A stretch of DNA of 8,191 nt, from positions 1 to 8,191 of the forward strand of contig JAAZAI010000244.1 of NCBI GenBank assembly GCA_012514445.1, read 5' to 3'. Of the stretch, positions 6,695-8,191 are shown in pieces; position 1 is the first letter of the stretch, and each line of letters begins with the position of its first letter. This DNA comes from Lentisphaerota bacterium. Lineage in GTDB: Bacteria > Verrucomicrobiota > Kiritimatiellia > RFP12 > UBA3636. The position numbers and the translations under genes were made by a program. A model generated the notes under the pieces. That model worked only from the letters and a program-made list of their open reading frames with translations. It had not been told where the DNA came from and searched no databases.

Positions 6695-8191
6695 GCGCGA
6701 TGATCCCGGTATATTGCCCTCACCGTCTCGAACGCCAGCTTCGGTCGTCGATACTCGTCGACGAGGCCCGCGCAGTTCATGCCGCGCGGCTTGCCGCGGA
6801 TCGCGCCGACGTTGACGTAGGATTTCGAATCGAACATCTGCCACAAGGCGATGCCCGCAAAGCGCGGGTTGCCCAGCACGGCGTGGCATGCCGCTTCGTC
6901 GTAGTCGGATTGGAACTCCTCGCTCCACTGCGACCGCCCGTAGTCATGAAATCCCCAGAGGGCGCAGGTGCCGATTTCAGTCATGATCAGCGGCTTGCCG
7001 GCGAACTCGGGGCGGCTGAACCATGCGGCGAGACGATCCACCTCGGGCTTCAGGGATCCGAGATAGTGCGCGTGGCAGGCTTCGGCGCCGGCGAACCAGC
7101 CGGGATAGGAGTTGATCGAGATGACGTCGGCATGCTCGTGGCAGATTCCGCGATCCCCTTGATTCGAGGCGAACGAGACGAGCCGAGAGGCGTCGAGGGC
7201 GCGGATCGCCGCGGCGATCTCGCCGTACCAGCGCTTGCCGCCGGGCGTGTTGTCGCATCCCTCGTTGAGGAAGGCCCAGATGATGACCGAGGGGTTGTTG
7301 ATGTGGCGGCCGACCATCAGCTCCGTGGACTTCACGGCCAGCGCCGCCGTCTCGGGCGCAAGCGCGTCCGCTTCCAGACACCCCCAGCCCAGACTCTCCT
7401 CCCAGACCAGAAATCCCATCTGATCGCAAAGATCCAGGAACGCGGCGTTTTGCTGGTAATGGACGCAACGGACGAAGTTGCAGCCCAGTTCGCGCAGCAT
7501 CCGCAGATCGTCCAAGGCCAGGTGGTCGGGCTGCACCGGGCCGAGTTCGGGATGCGATTCATGGCGATTGACGCCGAGCAGGCGGACGGGATTGCCGTTG
7601 ATCAGGATCTCCTGGCCGCGCGTCGCCACCGTGCGGATGCCGAAACGCTCGACCACGGCATCGCCGGCGAACGTCACGGTCACCGTGTGCAAGTTCGGGT
7701 GCTCGGGCGACCAGGTCTTGAAATCGGGCACTTCGAGATCGATCACGGCGCGGTTGTTCTCGACGGGCAGGACGACCTCGCGCGGCGCCGCGGTGTCGAA
7801 GCCGATGCCGACGCGCGCCTCGCGGGAAATCGTTCCGCCCAGATGGAGCGTCAGGCGTACGCGCCCCGCGGACACGTCAAGGGTGGTGACGACTGCGCGT
7901 TCCATGCGCCGCTCCGGCAGGTGCTGCAGGCTCACGCTGCGGTAGATGCCGCCGAAGGCGTAGAAATCGTCGTAGGCGTGGAAGAGTTCGGGCCCATGGG
8001 ATCGGAACCGGTTGTCAACCAGGATCTGCAGATCATGGCCGCCCGCCGAGGTCTCGATGTCATACGCGACCTCGGCATACGGGGTGCGGCATTCGCCGAT
8101 GAAACGGCCGTCCCAGAACACCCGCCCGTAGAGCCCCATGCCTCCGACGATCAGCCGCCACGTGCCCTCGTCGCAGACGACGCGGCGGCGA
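6691..8191 (-). CDS. Glycoside hydrolase family 2 protein, 5' end beyond window
   Basis: At least 499 residues are visible. The reading frame stays open to the right edge, and the residues before the internal ATG at 8139 (DEGTWRLIVGG just upstream) fit the GH2 sugar-binding domain, so the true start is outside. Counting from that ATG, the order is the end of the jelly-roll domain (1-75), an immunoglobulin-like sandwich (about 78-172) and a TIM barrel. NGNPVRLLGVNRHESHPELG (181-200) is the GH2 signature. NEG at 292-294 gives the acid/base E293 (in NNPSVIIWAFLNEG), and E388 in KPLIMTEIG is the expected nucleophile. The overall pattern recalls beta-glucuronidases or beta-galactosidases, which remove terminal sugars from glycans. 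The NxK motif that recognises glucuronate in beta-glucuronidases is not evident near 440-468, so the substrate is open. Localisation cannot be judged without the N-terminus. The stop codon overlaps the start of the next gene. Confidence 0.9.
   Translation of the reverse strand, partial: RRRVVCDEGTWRLIVGGMGLYGRVFWDGRFIGECRTPYAEVAYDIETSAGGHDLQILVDNRFRSHGPELFHAYDDFYAFGGIYRSVSLQHLPERRMERAVVTTLDVSAGRVRLTLHLGGTISREARVGIGFDTAAPREVVLPVENNRAVIDLEVPDFKTWSPEHPNLHTVTVTFAGDAVVERFGIRTVATRGQEILINGNPVRLLGVNRHESHPELGPVQPDHLALDDLRMLRELGCNFVRCVHYQQNAAFLDLCDQMGFLVWEESLGWGCLEADALAPETAALAVKSTELMVGRHINNPSVIIWAFLNEGCDNTPGGKRWYGEIAAAIRALDASRLVSFASNQGDRGICHEHADVISINSYPGWFAGAEACHAHYLGSLKPEVDRLAAWFSRPEFAGKPLIMTEIGTCALWGFHDYGRSQWSEEFQSDYDEAACHAVLGNPRFAGIALWQMFDSKSYVNVGAIRGKPRGMNCAGLVDEYRRPKLAFETVRAIYRDHRA

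Noticed and set aside
6695..6928. N-terminal extension of the phosphoesterase
   Set aside because: It runs through the 3' end of the glycoside hydrolase gene and would bury the signal peptide; the ATGA overlap start at 6694 is consistent with secretion.

Overview
The window is GC-rich, almost fully coding DNA from a bacterium. Two tightly packed gene blocks converge near position 5180. Signal peptides and a TolQ/ExbB-type protein point to a Gram-negative-type envelope. A secreted nuclease/phosphatase-fold enzyme and a family 2 glycoside hydrolase, together with the base composition, would suit a PVC-type lineage (Verrucomicrobiota, Kiritimatiellota, Lentisphaerota or Planctomycetota) or similar. 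This placement is a guess; no marker gene settles it.

Positions 1-188 are non-coding. They hold a short heptanucleotide tandem repeat (11-38) and a good sigma70-like promoter (TTGAGA-18-TATACT, 96-125). The promoter sits in the right place to drive a four-gene plus-strand block: (1) a MotA/TolQ/ExbB-family membrane protein with a long coiled-coil tail, (2) a small single-pass membrane protein placed like ExbD/MotB, (3) a large exported protein with a proline-rich linker and a C-terminal domain that resembles the ExbD/TolR periplasmic domain, and (4) a WaaE/KdtX-like family 2 glycosyltransferase. Genes 1-3 look like a proton-channel or stator-type envelope machine in an unusual arrangement: the ExbD-like membrane helix and the ExbD-like periplasmic domain appear to lie in two different proteins, and the aspartate that normally carries protons is replaced by glutamine in the best alignment.

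Positions 5188-8191 are a minus-strand operon: a family 2 glycoside hydrolase (5' end beyond the right edge), then a secreted endonuclease/exonuclease/phosphatase-family protein that starts in an ATGA overlap, then a small GGQ-containing release-factor-like protein 4 nt further on. The three functions have no obvious common theme, but the spacing suggests one transcript. The two blocks converge with a 10-nt gap at a small perfect hairpin.

The most interesting content is the ExbB-like/ExbD-like/periplasmic trio. It does not match a classic Tol, Ton, flagellar-motor or Zorya set as far as can be read here.
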